Under the pieces are notes generated by a model that had not been told where the DNA came from, ran no database searches, and saw only the letters and a list, made by a program, of their open reading frames with translations. Shown in pieces: positions 19,484 through 28,574 of a DNA stretch of 64,000 nucleotides. Made by a program: the position numbers and the translations under genes. Origin of the DNA: Methylobacterium sp. NEAU K (GTDB lineage Bacteria; Pseudomonadota; Alphaproteobacteria; Rhizobiales; Beijerinckiaceae); NCBI RefSeq assembly GCF_030700285.1, contig NZ_JAUYZJ010000005.1:157671-221670 (forward strand), read 5' to 3'. Numbering within the stretch: position 1 is the first letter of the stretch; every line of letters starts with the position of its first letter.

Positions 19484-20176
19484 TTACCGATTGCACAGCG
19501 TCGGCCCGAGTGCCGCCAGCACCGGCCGATACGCTGCGAGGTGCAGCCCGTCCCGCATGGTGCCGGGCTTGGCGAAGCCGGTGTCGCCATCGCGGATCGC
19601 CGCGAACGGGTCCGCGAAGACGCAACCGATGCGCCCGCACAGGCCGCGCAGCCGCTGCGAGTAATCCGCCACGGCGCCCGCATCGACGAAATGGGCGATC
19701 TCGCGCCCGACCGGGGGGAGGGCGGTGACAACCACCCGGGGGCTCACGGCCTGAAGCCGCTTCACGATCGCTTCGGCGGCGGCCTCGAACCGGGCCGCCG
19801 CTTCGGGCGAGCGGGGCTTGTTCTTCAGCAGGATGTCGTTGGTGCCGATCGTCAGTGCCGCGAGCCCGGGATGGGCATGGAACGTCAGGTGGGCGAGGTA
19901 GTCCGCGTAGGCGGACGCCGTCGCACCGCTGACGCCGCCGTTGACCAAGGCGAGGCCGCACGGACCCTGGCCTCCGGGCTGGAGTTCAACCTGGGAATCG
20001 CCGCCCCAGAACAGGTAATCCGCCGGCGCCTCGTCCAAGCTCACCTGCACGGCGACCAAGCGCATCCCGGCATAGGCACGCGCATCCGCGGCCGGCTTGT
20101 GCAACTGCCAGCCGGACAGGCCGCCAACGGTCAGGAGTGCGAGGCCGCCGAGGAGCGGGACGACGAGACGCCTCAC
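19484..20176 (-). CDS. SGNH/GDSL hydrolase, membrane-anchored
   Basis: A 230-residue esterase-type hydrolase. Residues 4-24 form a signal anchor, so the enzyme domain should be periplasmic. The SGNH blocks are visible: Ser61 in GGDSQ, the block II glycine in NGGVSGATA near residue 82, TIGTND with the Asn of block III, and DGLH with Asp209 and His212 near the C-terminus. It probably removes acyl or acetyl groups from an ester in the envelope; the substrate is unknown. The GTG start at 20176 overlaps the TGA of trmO by 4 bases (GTGA), which fixes the start and indicates translational coupling. Confidence 0.85.
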   Translation of the reverse strand: MRRLVVPLLGGLALLTVGGLSGWQLHKPAADARAYAGMRLVAVQVSLDEAPADYLFWGGDSQVELQPGGQGPCGLALVNGGVSGATASAYADYLAHLTFHAHPGLAALTIGTNDILLKNKPRSPEAAARFEAAAEAIVKRLQAVSPRVVVTALPPVGREIAHFVDAGAVADYSQRLRGLCGRIGCVFADPFAAIRDGDTGFAKPGTMRDGLHLAAYRPVLAALGPTLCNR

Positions 20177-20676
20177 GGAGCGGCACCGGCCCGGTCGACC
20201 TGCGCGTCCGGCCGGGAGTCCGTCGAGGCGTAGTAGGGCTTGATGTCCAGGAGCGGCGTGCCGTCGAGGCAATCGAGGCCGCGCACCCGCAGGGTGTCGC
20301 CCTCCCGGGCGATCAGCTCGACCACCGAGAGCGCGATCGGGTTCGGCCGCGCCGGCGAGCGCAGGGAGAAGGTCCCGCGCGGGCCGTCGGCGTGGCGCGG
20401 CCGCTGCACCACGAGGCCGCGGGTCGCCCGGTCCATCCAGTAGAGCAGGATCAGGTGGCTGCAGCCCGTGACGTTGCGCAGGGCGGGGACATAGGCCGCG
20501 TCGAGTTCGACCGTGCAAACTGCGTCGGTCTGCGATCCGTTCTTCGGGCAATCGGGCCGGGTGTGCCAGGGCGTGCGCAACCGGCCGATGAAATGGAGGC
20601 CGGCGTCGAAGCGCGCGGGCAGGGTCGCCATCTCTTCGCCGGGACGGGTCCCGAACTCGTCCGCGCTCATGTCCAT
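20173..20676 (-). CDS. trmO: tRNA (N6-threonylcarbamoyladenosine-37 N6)-methyltransferase TrmO
   Basis: A 167-residue protein of the YaeB/TrmO (UPF0066) family, which methylates t6A37 of threonine tRNAs using SAM. Supporting motifs are FIGRLRTPWHTRPDCPKNG near the N-terminus, LILLYWMDRA, the RSPARPNPIALS block near residue 110, and LDCLDGTPLLDIKPY near residue 140, all typical of the family. ATG 20676 follows GCGAGG; ATG 20670 two codons later is equally possible. It is the first gene of a two-gene unit with the SGNH hydrolase and is divergent from amn (113 bp between the starts). Confidence 0.88.
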   Translation of the reverse strand: MDMSADEFGTRPGEEMATLPARFDAGLHFIGRLRTPWHTRPDCPKNGSQTDAVCTVELDAAYVPALRNVTGCSHLILLYWMDRATRGLVVQRPRHADGPRGTFSLRSPARPNPIALSVVELIAREGDTLRVRGLDCLDGTPLLDIKPYYASTDSRPDAQVDRAGAAP

Positions 20677-20789
20677 GCAACCTCGCTTCGATTGGGCCGG
20701 CTTCTCGGCCAAGCGCCAGCCGGCCGCAAGCCCGTAGCTCGCGCCGCCGCATGGGGCGGTGTAGAGCCGGGCACAGGACGGGAGGCGAC

Positions 20790-22283
20790 ATGATCGAGCG
20801 GGAATTGCGGCCGATGCAGGCCGTCGCGGACGCGGGCAGCGCGATCGACCGTCTGGTCGCGCTCTACGAGGACGCGGCCGGCGCCCTGCGGACCGCGCTG
20901 GAGCGCTACCTTGCAGGAGGGCCGCCACCGGACGCCACCGAGCGCCTGGCGTTCCGCTATCCCGAGCTGCGGATCAGCTACCGTCCCACCGGCCCGCTGC
21001 CGCGGGTGCGGCGCGCCACCGCCAAGCTCCAGGCAGCCGGCACCTACGCGACCACGGTCACGCATCCGGCCTTCTTCCGCGAATATCTCACCCGGCAGCT
21101 AGAGCCGCTGATCGCCGATTACGGGATCCAAATCGAGGTCGGCCAGAGCGCCCAGGAGATCCCTTACCCCTACGTCCTGGAGGCGGGGCTCGATGCCGGT
21201 GGCCGGACGGTCGACGGCGCGGAACTCGCCACCTTTTTCCCGGTGCCGCTGCTGTCGCTCGTGGGCGACGAGATCGCGGACGGCACCTTCGACGTTTGCG
21301 ACGGCGAGCCGCTCCCCCTGGCGCTGTTCGATGCCGTGCGGGTCGATTACTCCCTGCGCCGCCTGGTCCACTACACGGGCTGCGACTGGCGTGACGTTCA
21401 ACCCTGGATCCTGCTGACCAACTACCACCGCTATGTGGACCAGTTCGTCCGCCACGGGCTGGAGCGGCTGGCCTCCGGCGAGGAGGGTTTCGAGCGGCTG
21501 GTCCTGCCGGGCGGTCTGTCGGTGAGCCGGGCCGAGGCGGCCACGGCCGATCCCGCCGCGGTGATCGCCGCCTCGCCATGGCACCGGCACCAGATGCCGG
21601 CCTACCACCTGGTCGCCCGGGGGGCTGACGGGACCATGCAGGGGACGAGCCTCGTCAATATCGGCGTCGGCCCGTCGAACGCGAAGACGATCACCGACCA
21701 TCTGGCCGTCCTGCGCCCGGATTGCTGGCTGATGGTCGGCCATTGCGGCGGCTTGCGGCAGTCGCAGACCATCGGCGACTACGTCCTGGCGCACGCCTAT
21801 CTCCGCCGGGACCGGATCCTCGACGAGCTGGTGCCGCCGGACGTGCCGGTGCCGGCGCTGGCCGAGGTGCAGGTCGCGCTCCAGAACGCCGCCGCCTCCG
21901 TCACGGGCGAGCAGGCTGAGGCGCTCAAGCGGCGCCTGCGCACCGGCACGGTGGTGACCTACGACGACCGCAACTGGGAATTGCGGTTCAGCCAGGAGCG
22001 CCGCCGGATCAACCAGTCGCGCGCCATCGCGGTGGACATGGAGAGCGGCACCGTGGCGGCGCAGGGCTTTCGCCTGCGCGTGCCGTACGGTGCGCTGCTC
22101 TGCGTCTCGGACAAGCCGCTCCACGGGGAAATCAAGCTGCCCGGAGCCGCCAATGCATTCTACGATCGGGCCGTCTCCGAGCACCTGCGCGTAGGACTGG
22201 CGGCGCTCGACGTACTCCGCGCCGACAGGCACGGGCTCCACTCGCGCAAGCTCCGAAGCTTCGACGAGCCGCCGTTCCGGTGA
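20790..22283 (+). CDS. amn: AMP nucleosidase
   Basis: A 497-residue enzyme that splits AMP into adenine and ribose 5-phosphate, adjusting the adenylate pool. The N-terminal part (about 1-180) matches the AMP nucleosidase-specific domain (RYPELRISYRPTG, THPAFFREYL, PYPYVLE). The C-terminal part is a purine nucleoside phosphorylase-type fold with VNIGVGPSNAKTITDHL and MVGHCGGLR near residue 310, AIAVDMESGTVAAQGFR near 415 and LCVSDKPLHGEIK. ATG 20790 has a strong GGGAGG ribosome site. Length and domain order match the family. Confidence 0.95.
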   Translation: MIERELRPMQAVADAGSAIDRLVALYEDAAGALRTALERYLAGGPPPDATERLAFRYPELRISYRPTGPLPRVRRATAKLQAAGTYATTVTHPAFFREYLTRQLEPLIADYGIQIEVGQSAQEIPYPYVLEAGLDAGGRTVDGAELATFFPVPLLSLVGDEIADGTFDVCDGEPLPLALFDAVRVDYSLRRLVHYTGCDWRDVQPWILLTNYHRYVDQFVRHGLERLASGEEGFERLVLPGGLSVSRAEAATADPAAVIAASPWHRHQMPAYHLVARGADGTMQGTSLVNIGVGPSNAKTITDHLAVLRPDCWLMVGHCGGLRQSQTIGDYVLAHAYLRRDRILDELVPPDVPVPALAEVQVALQNAAASVTGEQAEALKRRLRTGTVVTYDDRNWELRFSQERRRINQSRAIAVDMESGTVAAQGFRLRVPYGALLCVSDKPLHGEIKLPGAANAFYDRAVSEHLRVGLAALDVLRADRHGLHSRKLRSFDEPPFR

Positions 22284-22305
22284 TGAGCCTTTATCGATCA
22301 CGGAC

Positions 22306-22473
22306 TGATACGGTTTCGCGTTGAACGACCGTCGCCGCCTGTCGCCGTCTGCGGACCCTGGCGAAGCAACTTCGTGGATCACGCGGTTCCCCATCGTCGC
22401 GTGTCCCTGGCTCGCTGCGTTCGCGATGGCGGTGAGCGACGATAGGCCGGGCGAGCCAACCGAAACCGCATGA
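22306..22473. repeat. 168-bp segment bounded by imperfect 13-bp inverted repeats (MITE-like)
   Basis: TGATACGGTTTCG at 22306-22318 and CGAAACCGCATGA at 22461-22473 match as inverted repeats at 11 of 13 positions, enclosing 142 bp without an open reading frame of interest. The rest of the amn-permease gap (22284-22655) holds no gene; a small hairpin CCTTCG/CGAAGG is at 22561-22579. The size and structure recall short non-autonomous elements or repeated intergenic palindromes, but no target duplication is visible and only one copy is in this window. Confidence 0.35.
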
Positions 22474-22655
22474 CAGGCCGAGGATGCCTCGGAAACGTTG
22501 GCCCGGCCGAACGTTCGCGTGCGGCGACCCTTGCGGAGATCAGCCTGCGCGGGCCGCCAGCCTTCGTCTATCGCGAAGGATGAGTCGCGGAGTCCCGAAT
22601 TGCGAACCGTTCCAAACCGGCCCATGCACCGCTGGCGCAGACTTTGGAGGTTCGG

Positions 22656-23957
22656 TTGAACGGCGAGGCTGTTGTTCCGGCGACAGCTGCCCTGCTCATG
22701 CTGTGCATGGGCCTGTGGGCCACCGCGCTGCTGCCCGAAATCGTCACGGCGCTCGCCTTTTTCGGGCTGGCGATGCTGCTGCGGCTCGGCGGTGCCGGGA
22801 CCGTGTTCTCCGGTTTCTCGGCTTCGGCCTTCTGGCTGGTTCTCTCCGGCATGGTCGTGGGCCAGGGCATGACCCGCACGGGCCTCGGCAACCGCATGGC
22901 ACGGGCGTTGGCTTTGCGCCTGTCCGGCTCCTACGCGCACTTCATCGCCGGCCTCGTGATCCTGAGTTTCCTCATCGCCTTCGTGATGCCGTCCAATCTC
23001 GGGCGAATAGCCCTGATGATCCCGGTGACGCTCGCGCTCTGCGACGCCTTCGGACTTGCGCCCGGCCGGCCGGGACGGACGGGCGCGGTCCTGGCGGTCG
23101 GCGTGGCAACACCGATCCTGTCCGCGGCGATCCTGCCGGCGAACGTTCCCAACCTCGTGATGGCCGGCTCGGCGGAGCAACTGCTCGGCCTGCACCTGTC
23201 CTACCTGTCCTACTTTGTCCTGCACGCGCCGGTCCTGGCCATCGTCAAGGGCGTGATGCTGGTGGCTTTGATCGTGAGGCTGTTCCCTGACCGGCTGCGC
23301 CTCGGGATGCATGTGCTGCCGGCCCTTCCGCCGGTCTCGGCCGCCGAACGGCGGCTGGCGACGATTCTCGCCTGCACCCTAGCGCTCTGGATGACCGATG
23401 GCGTCCATGGCCTCGCCCCCGCCTGGATCGGGCTCGCGGCGGCCGTGATCTGCCTGCTTCCGCGGGTCGGCGTGCTGCCGGCTGAGGCGTTCCAGCAGGT
23501 GAACCTGCGCACATGTTTCTACATCGCGGCGCTGCTCGGGCTCGTCGCGCTGGTGAACGAGACCGGGCTCGGCGAGCGTCTCGGCCACCTGCTGCTCGCA
23601 GTCGCACCGCTCGCACCCGGCGCGCAGCTTCAGAACTTCGCGGTCCTCACCGGCATCGGCACGGTGCTGACGCTGCTCGTCACCGCCAACGGGGCGCCGG
23701 CCCTCTACACGGCTCTGGCGGGCGAGATGTCGAAGGCCAGCGGCCTGTCGCCGCTGGCGGTCGTCTCCCTACAGGTGATCGGCTACTCGACGCTCTTCTT
23801 CCCTTACCAGGCGCCACCGATCGTATTCGCGAGCGAACTCGGCGGCGTCCGCCTGCGGGACGCCACGCGGCTCACTCTGAGCTTCGGCTTGGCATCGCTC
23901 CTGATCGCGGCGCCGCTCGATTACGCGTGGTGGCGTCTGCTGGGCCAACTCCGGTGA
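22656..23957 (+). CDS. SLC13/DASS-type anion permease
   Basis: A 433-residue polytopic inner-membrane protein with about 11-12 hydrophobic segments. The [18 protein letters not shown] stretch near residue 110 and the TANGAPALY and [14 protein letters not shown] segments near residues 345 and 385 correspond to the paired SNT-like motifs of divalent anion:sodium symporters, although the exact SNT is not conserved here. It probably transports a dicarboxylate, sulfate or similar anion. TTG 22656 was chosen because TTTGGAGG lies 5 nt upstream; the TTG at 22644 would overlap that site. It stands alone, followed by the sdh operon after 130 bp. Confidence 0.75.
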   Translation: MNGEAVVPATAALLMLCMGLWATALLPEIVTALAFFGLAMLLRLGGAGTVFSGFSASAFWLVLSGMVVGQGMTRTGLGNRMARALALRLSGSYAHFIAGLVILSFLIAFVMPSNLGRIALMIPVTLALCDAFGLAPGRPGRTGAVLAVGVATPILSAAILPANVPNLVMAGSAEQLLGLHLSYLSYFVLHAPVLAIVKGVMLVALIVRLFPDRLRLGMHVLPALPPVSAAERRLATILACTLALWMTDGVHGLAPAWIGLAAAVICLLPRVGVLPAEAFQQVNLRTCFYIAALLGLVALVNETGLGERLGHLLLAVAPLAPGAQLQNFAVLTGIGTVLTLLVTANGAPALYTALAGEMSKASGLSPLAVVSLQVIGYSTLFFPYQAPPIVFASELGGVRLRDATRLTLSFGLASLLIAAPLDYAWWRLLGQLR

Positions 23958-24087
23958 CAGAACCGCCGCGCTATCAAGCCGCTACGGCGCATTGCGGCGC
24001 AGCATGACACATTGCCGCTTGCCCGCGCAGGCACTAGCGCTACCAGATTAGAGACGGTCCAGTTCGCAGCTGCGAGGCTTCAACCCG

Positions 24088-24489
24088 ATGGCACCCACCG
24101 CGCGCCCGACAGTATCACAGCCGCTTTCGCCACATCTCCAGATCTACCGCTGGACCTGGACGATGGCGATGTCGGTGTTTCACCGTATTACCGGCACCGC
24201 CCTCTACGGCGGAACTGCCCTCGTGGCGATCTGGCTCGTGGCCCTTGCCTCAGGACCGGTGGGTTATTCATACGTGGCCGGGTTCTTCGGTTCGCTGTTC
24301 GGGCGACTGATCCTGTTCGTCTATACATGGGTGCTGATGCACCACATGCTCGGCGGCGTCCGGCACCTGATATGGGATACCGGCATCGGATTCGACCGGG
24401 AGAAGCGCCTGGGCATGGCGCGCTTGACGCTCATCGGGTCCGTCGCGCTCACCCTCGTCATCTGGGCGACTGCCCTACTGGTCCGCTGA
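24088..24489 (+). CDS. sdhC: Succinate dehydrogenase cytochrome b556 subunit
   Basis: A 133-residue membrane anchor of complex II with three hydrophobic helices (about residues 30-55, 65-88 and 108-130). The SVFHRITG motif near residue 30 (quinone-site Ser and Arg) and the HHMLGGVRHLIWD motif near residue 85, with the haem b ligand histidine, are diagnostic. It anchors SdhAB and, with SdhD, binds quinone and haem. It is first in sdhCDAB, 10 bp before sdhD. Confidence 0.97.
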   Translation: MAPTARPTVSQPLSPHLQIYRWTWTMAMSVFHRITGTALYGGTALVAIWLVALASGPVGYSYVAGFFGSLFGRLILFVYTWVLMHHMLGGVRHLIWDTGIGFDREKRLGMARLTLIGSVALTLVIWATALLVR

Positions 24490-24499
24490 GGAGGCCGGA

Positions 24500-24919
24500 A
24501 TGGCTCAGGAACAGATCCGACAGGATACACGCCTCTCGATCCGCACACCCCGGGCGCGCATCCGCGGCCTGGGGGTCGCCCATCACGGCGCCGGCCATTG
24601 GTGGCTCCAGCGGATCACCGCTTTGGCCAACACCGTATTGATGCTGGCCTTCGTGGTCATCGTCGCCAGGATGGCCGGTCGCGGCTACGTCGAAGCGACG
24701 CAGCTGGTCGCCAAACCCTTCGTCTCCATTATCCTGATCCTGGCGATCCTGTCGGTGACGATCCACATGCGGCTCGGCATGCAGGTGATCATCGAGGATT
24801 ACGTTCACGCGCCGGCGACGAAGATCGTCTCGGTGCTCGCCAACAACATGTACGCGGTCCTCGTGGCCGTAGCCTGCCTCTACGCGGTCCTGCGCATCGG
24901 CTTCGGACAGCCGGCCTGA
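24500..24919 (+). CDS. sdhD: Succinate dehydrogenase membrane anchor subunit
   Basis: A 139-residue hydrophobic anchor. It begins with a soluble, basic segment ending in [18 protein letters not shown] (SdhD signature, residues 27-45) and has three membrane helices. The [15 protein letters not shown] segment near residue 92 carries the second haem ligand histidine and the conserved DY pair. GAGGAGG just before ATG 24500 is a strong ribosome site. It is second in the sdhCDAB operon, 31 bp before sdhA. Confidence 0.96.
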   Translation: MAQEQIRQDTRLSIRTPRARIRGLGVAHHGAGHWWLQRITALANTVLMLAFVVIVARMAGRGYVEATQLVAKPFVSIILILAILSVTIHMRLGMQVIIEDYVHAPATKIVSVLANNMYAVLVAVACLYAVLRIGFGQPA

Positions 24920-24950
24920 CCCCCGCCAACAGCATCTCGAGGAGCCGAAC

Positions 24951-26768
24951 ATGGCCGCCAACGGCACCAACGGCAGCGGGCCTGCCTACACCATCCACGA
25001 CCACGCCTTCGACGTCGTGATCGTCGGCGCGGGCGGCGCAGGCCTGCGCGCCACCGTCGGCTGCTCCGAGGCGGGCCTGCGCACCGCCTGCATCAGCAAG
25101 GTGTTCCCGACCCGCTCGCACACCGTCGCGGCGCAGGGCGGCATCTCGGCCTCGCTCGGCAACATGGGCCCGGACGATTGGCGCTGGCACATGTACGACA
25201 CGGTGAAGGGGTCGGACTGGCTCGGCGATCAGGACGCCATCGAGTACCTCGTGCGCAACGCGCCCGCGGCGGTCTACGAACTGGAGCATTGGGGCGTGCC
25301 TTTCTCCCGCACGGAGGAGGGCAAGATCTACCAGCGCCCGTTCGGCGGCATGACGACCGATTACGGCAAGGGAACCGCTCAGCGGACCTGCGCGGCGGCC
25401 GACCGCACCGGCCACGCCATGCTGCACACCCTCTACGGGCAGGCGGTGAAGAACCAGACCGATTTCTTCATCGAGTACTTCGCCCTCGATCTGATCATGG
25501 ATGACGAGGGCCGCTGCCGGGGCGTCATCGCCCTCGACCAGGCCACCGGCGAGATCCACCGGTTCCGCGCTCAGATGACGATCCTGGCCACCGGCGGCTA
25601 CGGGCGCGCCTATTTCTCGGCGACGTCGGCGCATACCTGCACGGGCGACGGCAACGCCATGGTGCTGCGCGCCGGGCTGCCGCTCCAGGACATGGAGTTC
25701 GTGCAGTTCCACCCGACCGGCATCTACGGCGCGGGTTGCCTGATCACCGAGGGCTCGCGTGGCGAGGGCGGCTACCTCACCAACTCGGAGGGCGAGCGCT
25801 TCATGGAGCGCTACGCACCCTCTGCCAAGGACCTGGCCTCGCGCGACGTGGTCTCGCGCTCCATGACCATGGAGATCCGCGACGGCCGCGGCGTCGGCAA
25901 GAACAAGGACCACATCTACCTGCACCTCGACCACCTCGACCCGAAGATCCTGCACGAGCGCCTGCCGGGCATCTCGGAGAGCGCGAAGATCTTCGCTGGC
26001 GTCGACGTGACCAAGGAGCCGATCCCGGTCATCCCGACCGTGCACTACAACATGGGCGGCATCCCCACGAACTATCACGGCGAGGTGCTGACCCTGCGCG
26101 ACGGCAACCCCGACACCGTCGTTCCCGGGCTCATGGCGATCGGCGAGGCGGCCTGCGTCTCGGTGCACGGCGCCAACCGCCTCGGCTCGAACTCGCTGAT
26201 CGACCTCGTGGTGTTCGGCCGCGCCGCCGGAAAGCGCTGCGCCGCGATCGTCGAGCCGAACGGCCGCGCGATGGAACTGCCGAAGGGCGCCACCGACAAG
26301 GCGCTGGAACGGCTCGACCGCTTCCGCCACGCCAACGGCTCGACGCCGACTGCGGAGCTGCGCGCAGAGATGCAGAAGACGATGCAGAACAACTGCGCCG
26401 TGTTCCGCACCGGCGAGGTGCTGGAGGAGGGCAAGGGCCTGATCCACAAGGTCTGGAACGCCGCCGCCGACGTGAAGATCACCGACCGCTCGCTGGTCTG
26501 GAACACCGATCTCCTCGAGACCCTGGAGTTCGACAACCTGATCGGGCAGGCGGTGGTGACGATGGAATCGGCCGCCAATCGCAAGGAATCCCGCGGGGCC
26601 CACGCCCGCGAGGATTTCCCTGACCGTGACGACAAGACGTGGATGAAGCACACGCTCTCCTGGCTCGACGAAGGCCAGCATCAGGTCGCCATCGATTACC
26701 GGCCGGTGCACACCTACACGATGTCGAACGAGATCCAGTACATTGAGCCGAAGGCGCGAGTGTACTGA
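24951..26768 (+). CDS. sdhA: Succinate dehydrogenase flavoprotein subunit
   Basis: The 605-residue catalytic subunit of complex II, oxidising succinate to fumarate in the TCA cycle. The Rossmann FAD site is [13 protein letters not shown] (about residues 22-34). His57 in [10 protein letters not shown] is the covalent FAD attachment histidine. HPTGIYGAG, the active-site arginine region SRGEGGYL and the [14 protein letters not shown] segment near residue 408 are all present. Length and the C-terminus ([12 protein letters not shown]) are standard. It is third in the operon; an 81-bp gap containing a GC-rich hairpin separates it from sdhB. Confidence 0.99.
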   Translation: MAANGTNGSGPAYTIHDHAFDVVIVGAGGAGLRATVGCSEAGLRTACISKVFPTRSHTVAAQGGISASLGNMGPDDWRWHMYDTVKGSDWLGDQDAIEYLVRNAPAAVYELEHWGVPFSRTEEGKIYQRPFGGMTTDYGKGTAQRTCAAADRTGHAMLHTLYGQAVKNQTDFFIEYFALDLIMDDEGRCRGVIALDQATGEIHRFRAQMTILATGGYGRAYFSATSAHTCTGDGNAMVLRAGLPLQDMEFVQFHPTGIYGAGCLITEGSRGEGGYLTNSEGERFMERYAPSAKDLASRDVVSRSMTMEIRDGRGVGKNKDHIYLHLDHLDPKILHERLPGISESAKIFAGVDVTKEPIPVIPTVHYNMGGIPTNYHGEVLTLRDGNPDTVVPGLMAIGEAACVSVHGANRLGSNSLIDLVVFGRAAGKRCAAIVEPNGRAMELPKGATDKALERLDRFRHANGSTPTAELRAEMQKTMQNNCAVFRTGEVLEEGKGLIHKVWNAAADVKITDRSLVWNTDLLETLEFDNLIGQAVVTMESAANRKESRGAHAREDFPDRDDKTWMKHTLSWLDEGQHQVAIDYRPVHTYTMSNEIQYIEPKARVY

Positions 26769-26789
26769 TCTAGATCTATAATTCTCGTG

Positions 26790-26820
26790 GCGGCGAAGAT
26801 TTATGATTTGAGCCGCCGCA
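26790..26820 (+). other. Hairpin in the sdhA-sdhB gap
   Basis: Between the sdhA stop and the sdhB start the arms TGGCGGC (about 26790-26796) and GCCGCCGCA (about 26813-26821) can pair around an AT-rich loop of about 17 nt. No T-tract follows, so a full terminator is unlikely; it may be an mRNA processing or stability element setting SdhB levels. The gap is the largest inside the operon. Confidence 0.35.
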
Positions 26821-26849
26821 TTCTGCTCTAGCGGAAGCCGTCGAGAACC

Positions 26850-27674
26850 ATGGCCCAGTTCAACCTTCCGAAGAACTCACAGATCACGCAGGGAAAATCC
26901 TGGGCGCCCCCGCCCGGGGCCAGTAATCTGCAGACGTTCAAGATCTACCGGTGGAACCCGGATGACGGGGCGACCCCGCGGATCGACACCTATCAGGTCG
27001 ATCGGGACGATTGCGGCCCGATGGTGCTCGACGCGCTTCTGTGGATCAAGAACAAGGTCGATTCGACCCTGGTCTTCCGCCGTTCCTGTCGCGAGGGCAT
27101 CTGCGGCTCCTGCGCCATGAACATCGAGGGCCAGAACGCGCTCGCCTGCACGATGGGCATCGACGAGTGCAAGAGCCCCGACAATGCCCTCCCGGTCATG
27201 ACCCGCAAGGACAAGGACGGGGCGATTCGGATCTACCCGCTGCCGCACATGCCGGTCCTGAAGGACCTGGTTCCCGATCTCACCAACTTCTACGCCCAGC
27301 ACGCCGCGATCGAGCCGTGGCTCCAGACCGAGACGCCCGCTCCAGAGAAGGAGTGGCGCCAGACCCCCGAGGATCGGTCCCGGCTCGACGGACTCTACGA
27401 GTGCATCCTGTGCGCGTGCTGCAGCACGTCGTGCCCGAGCTACTGGTGGAACGGCGACAAGTTCCTGGGTCCGGCGGCCCTGCTTCAGGCCTATCGCTGG
27501 CTGATCGATTCGCGCGACGAGAACACCGGCGACCGGCTCGACTCCCTGCACGACCCGTTCCGGCTCTACCGCTGCCATACGATCATGAATTGCGCCAACA
27601 CCTGCCCGAAGGGCCTGAACCCGGCCAAGGCCATCGCCGAGATCAAGAAGATGATGATCGAGCGCACGGTCTGA
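26850..27674 (+). CDS. sdhB: Succinate dehydrogenase iron-sulfur subunit
   Basis: A 274-residue electron-transfer subunit of complex II. The 2Fe-2S ligands lie in [12 protein letters not shown] and the following NALAC; the 4Fe-4S site in [12 protein letters not shown]; and the 3Fe-4S site in [17 protein letters not shown]. These carry electrons from SdhA FAD to quinone. Last gene of sdhCDAB. A hairpin-like CCCGGT/ACCGGG sequence lies about 25 nt after the stop but lacks a T-tract. Confidence 0.98.
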   Translation: MAQFNLPKNSQITQGKSWAPPPGASNLQTFKIYRWNPDDGATPRIDTYQVDRDDCGPMVLDALLWIKNKVDSTLVFRRSCREGICGSCAMNIEGQNALACTMGIDECKSPDNALPVMTRKDKDGAIRIYPLPHMPVLKDLVPDLTNFYAQHAAIEPWLQTETPAPEKEWRQTPEDRSRLDGLYECILCACCSTSCPSYWWNGDKFLGPAALLQAYRWLIDSRDENTGDRLDSLHDPFRLYRCHTIMNCANTCPKGLNPAKAIAEIKKMMIERTV

Positions 27675-27840
27675 CTGCTGCACGGTGAGGCCTCCCGGTC
27701 ACACCGGGGGGAAAAGGCCGTCCCTCCGCAGCGGACTGGGGCGCGGTCGGCACCCTCGCCTTGCGGTCAGCGTATTTGGCATCGAGTCAGGAGGAAAGCG
27801 CGTCCCCGCGCTCATTCCAAGCCCGATCCGAAGTGGTCCG

Positions 27841-28425
27841 ATGCTGCGCCCGAACCTGTCGACGTTCGCTGCCCTCTGCCTGAGCGCCAGTCTCGGCGCC
27901 TGTGCCACCAGCCGCCTTGACGGGCCGCGGAGCCGGGCTCCATCGCCCCAGGCCGCCCTCGAGACGGTGCCGGCGTTCCCGTCGGGCACGGTCACGGCGG
28001 CGCCCCTCGCCCCGCCGCCCGGCGCGGCGGCGAGCCCCGATGCGCCCCCGCCCCCCGGCGCCCAGGCGGGCCAGCCGGCCTCCGGCCCCACGGTGATTGC
28101 CGAGCCGGTGACGCCGCCCGCGCCGCCGCCTCCGGTGGTCGCGAGTGGCCGCTCCTCCGTAGTCGGTAGCTGGGATGCCAAGGACGCCACGGGCGCGAGT
28201 TGCAAGGTCACCCTGTCGAGCGCGCCGGCCCTGGACCTCTACAAGGCCTCGACCTCGGGCTGCCCCAACAAGGATCTCGCCAGGGTCTCGGCCTGGGATT
28301 TCCGTGACGGCGAGGTCTACCTCTACCAGCCGGGCGGCACCGTGGCGGCGCGGCTGCGCCAGGGCGGCGGTTCGCTCGACGGGGCGCTGACCAAGTCGGG
28401 CGCGTCGCTGGCCCTCGTCCGGTAG
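27841..28425 (+). CDS. AprI/Inh-like protease-inhibitor lipoprotein
   Basis: A 194-residue predicted lipoprotein. The N-terminus is a lipoprotein signal with the lipobox LGAC (Cys21), then a Pro/Ala-rich flexible linker (about 35-105), then a C-terminal domain (about 108-194) with GSWDAKDATGASCKVTLS, SGCPNKDL and VSAWDFRDGEVYLYQPGG. This is the pattern of AprI/Inh metalloprotease inhibitors, including the conserved Cys pair (in ASCKV and SGCP). The family protects the periplasm from secreted alkaline metalloproteases; in Rhizobiales, where no matching protease is known nearby, the role is unclear. ATG 27841 was chosen over an earlier in-frame start because it places the lipobox correctly. Confidence 0.75.
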   Translation: MLRPNLSTFAALCLSASLGACATSRLDGPRSRAPSPQAALETVPAFPSGTVTAAPLAPPPGAAASPDAPPPPGAQAGQPASGPTVIAEPVTPPAPPPPVVASGRSSVVGSWDAKDATGASCKVTLSSAPALDLYKASTSGCPNKDLARVSAWDFRDGEVYLYQPGGTVAARLRQGGGSLDGALTKSGASLALVR

Positions 28426-28574
28426 GGGCCGTCCGGGCCAGCCCGATGGGGTCGGCCCGGGTCCTCCGCGAGGAATGTCGTCTTCGAGAGACGGCCCGCG
28501 ACGACCGCGCGCGCTTGGCGGCCGGCGGCCGTCGCTTACATGTGGGGCTCCCGCAGAGACACGCCCCCGAAGAG

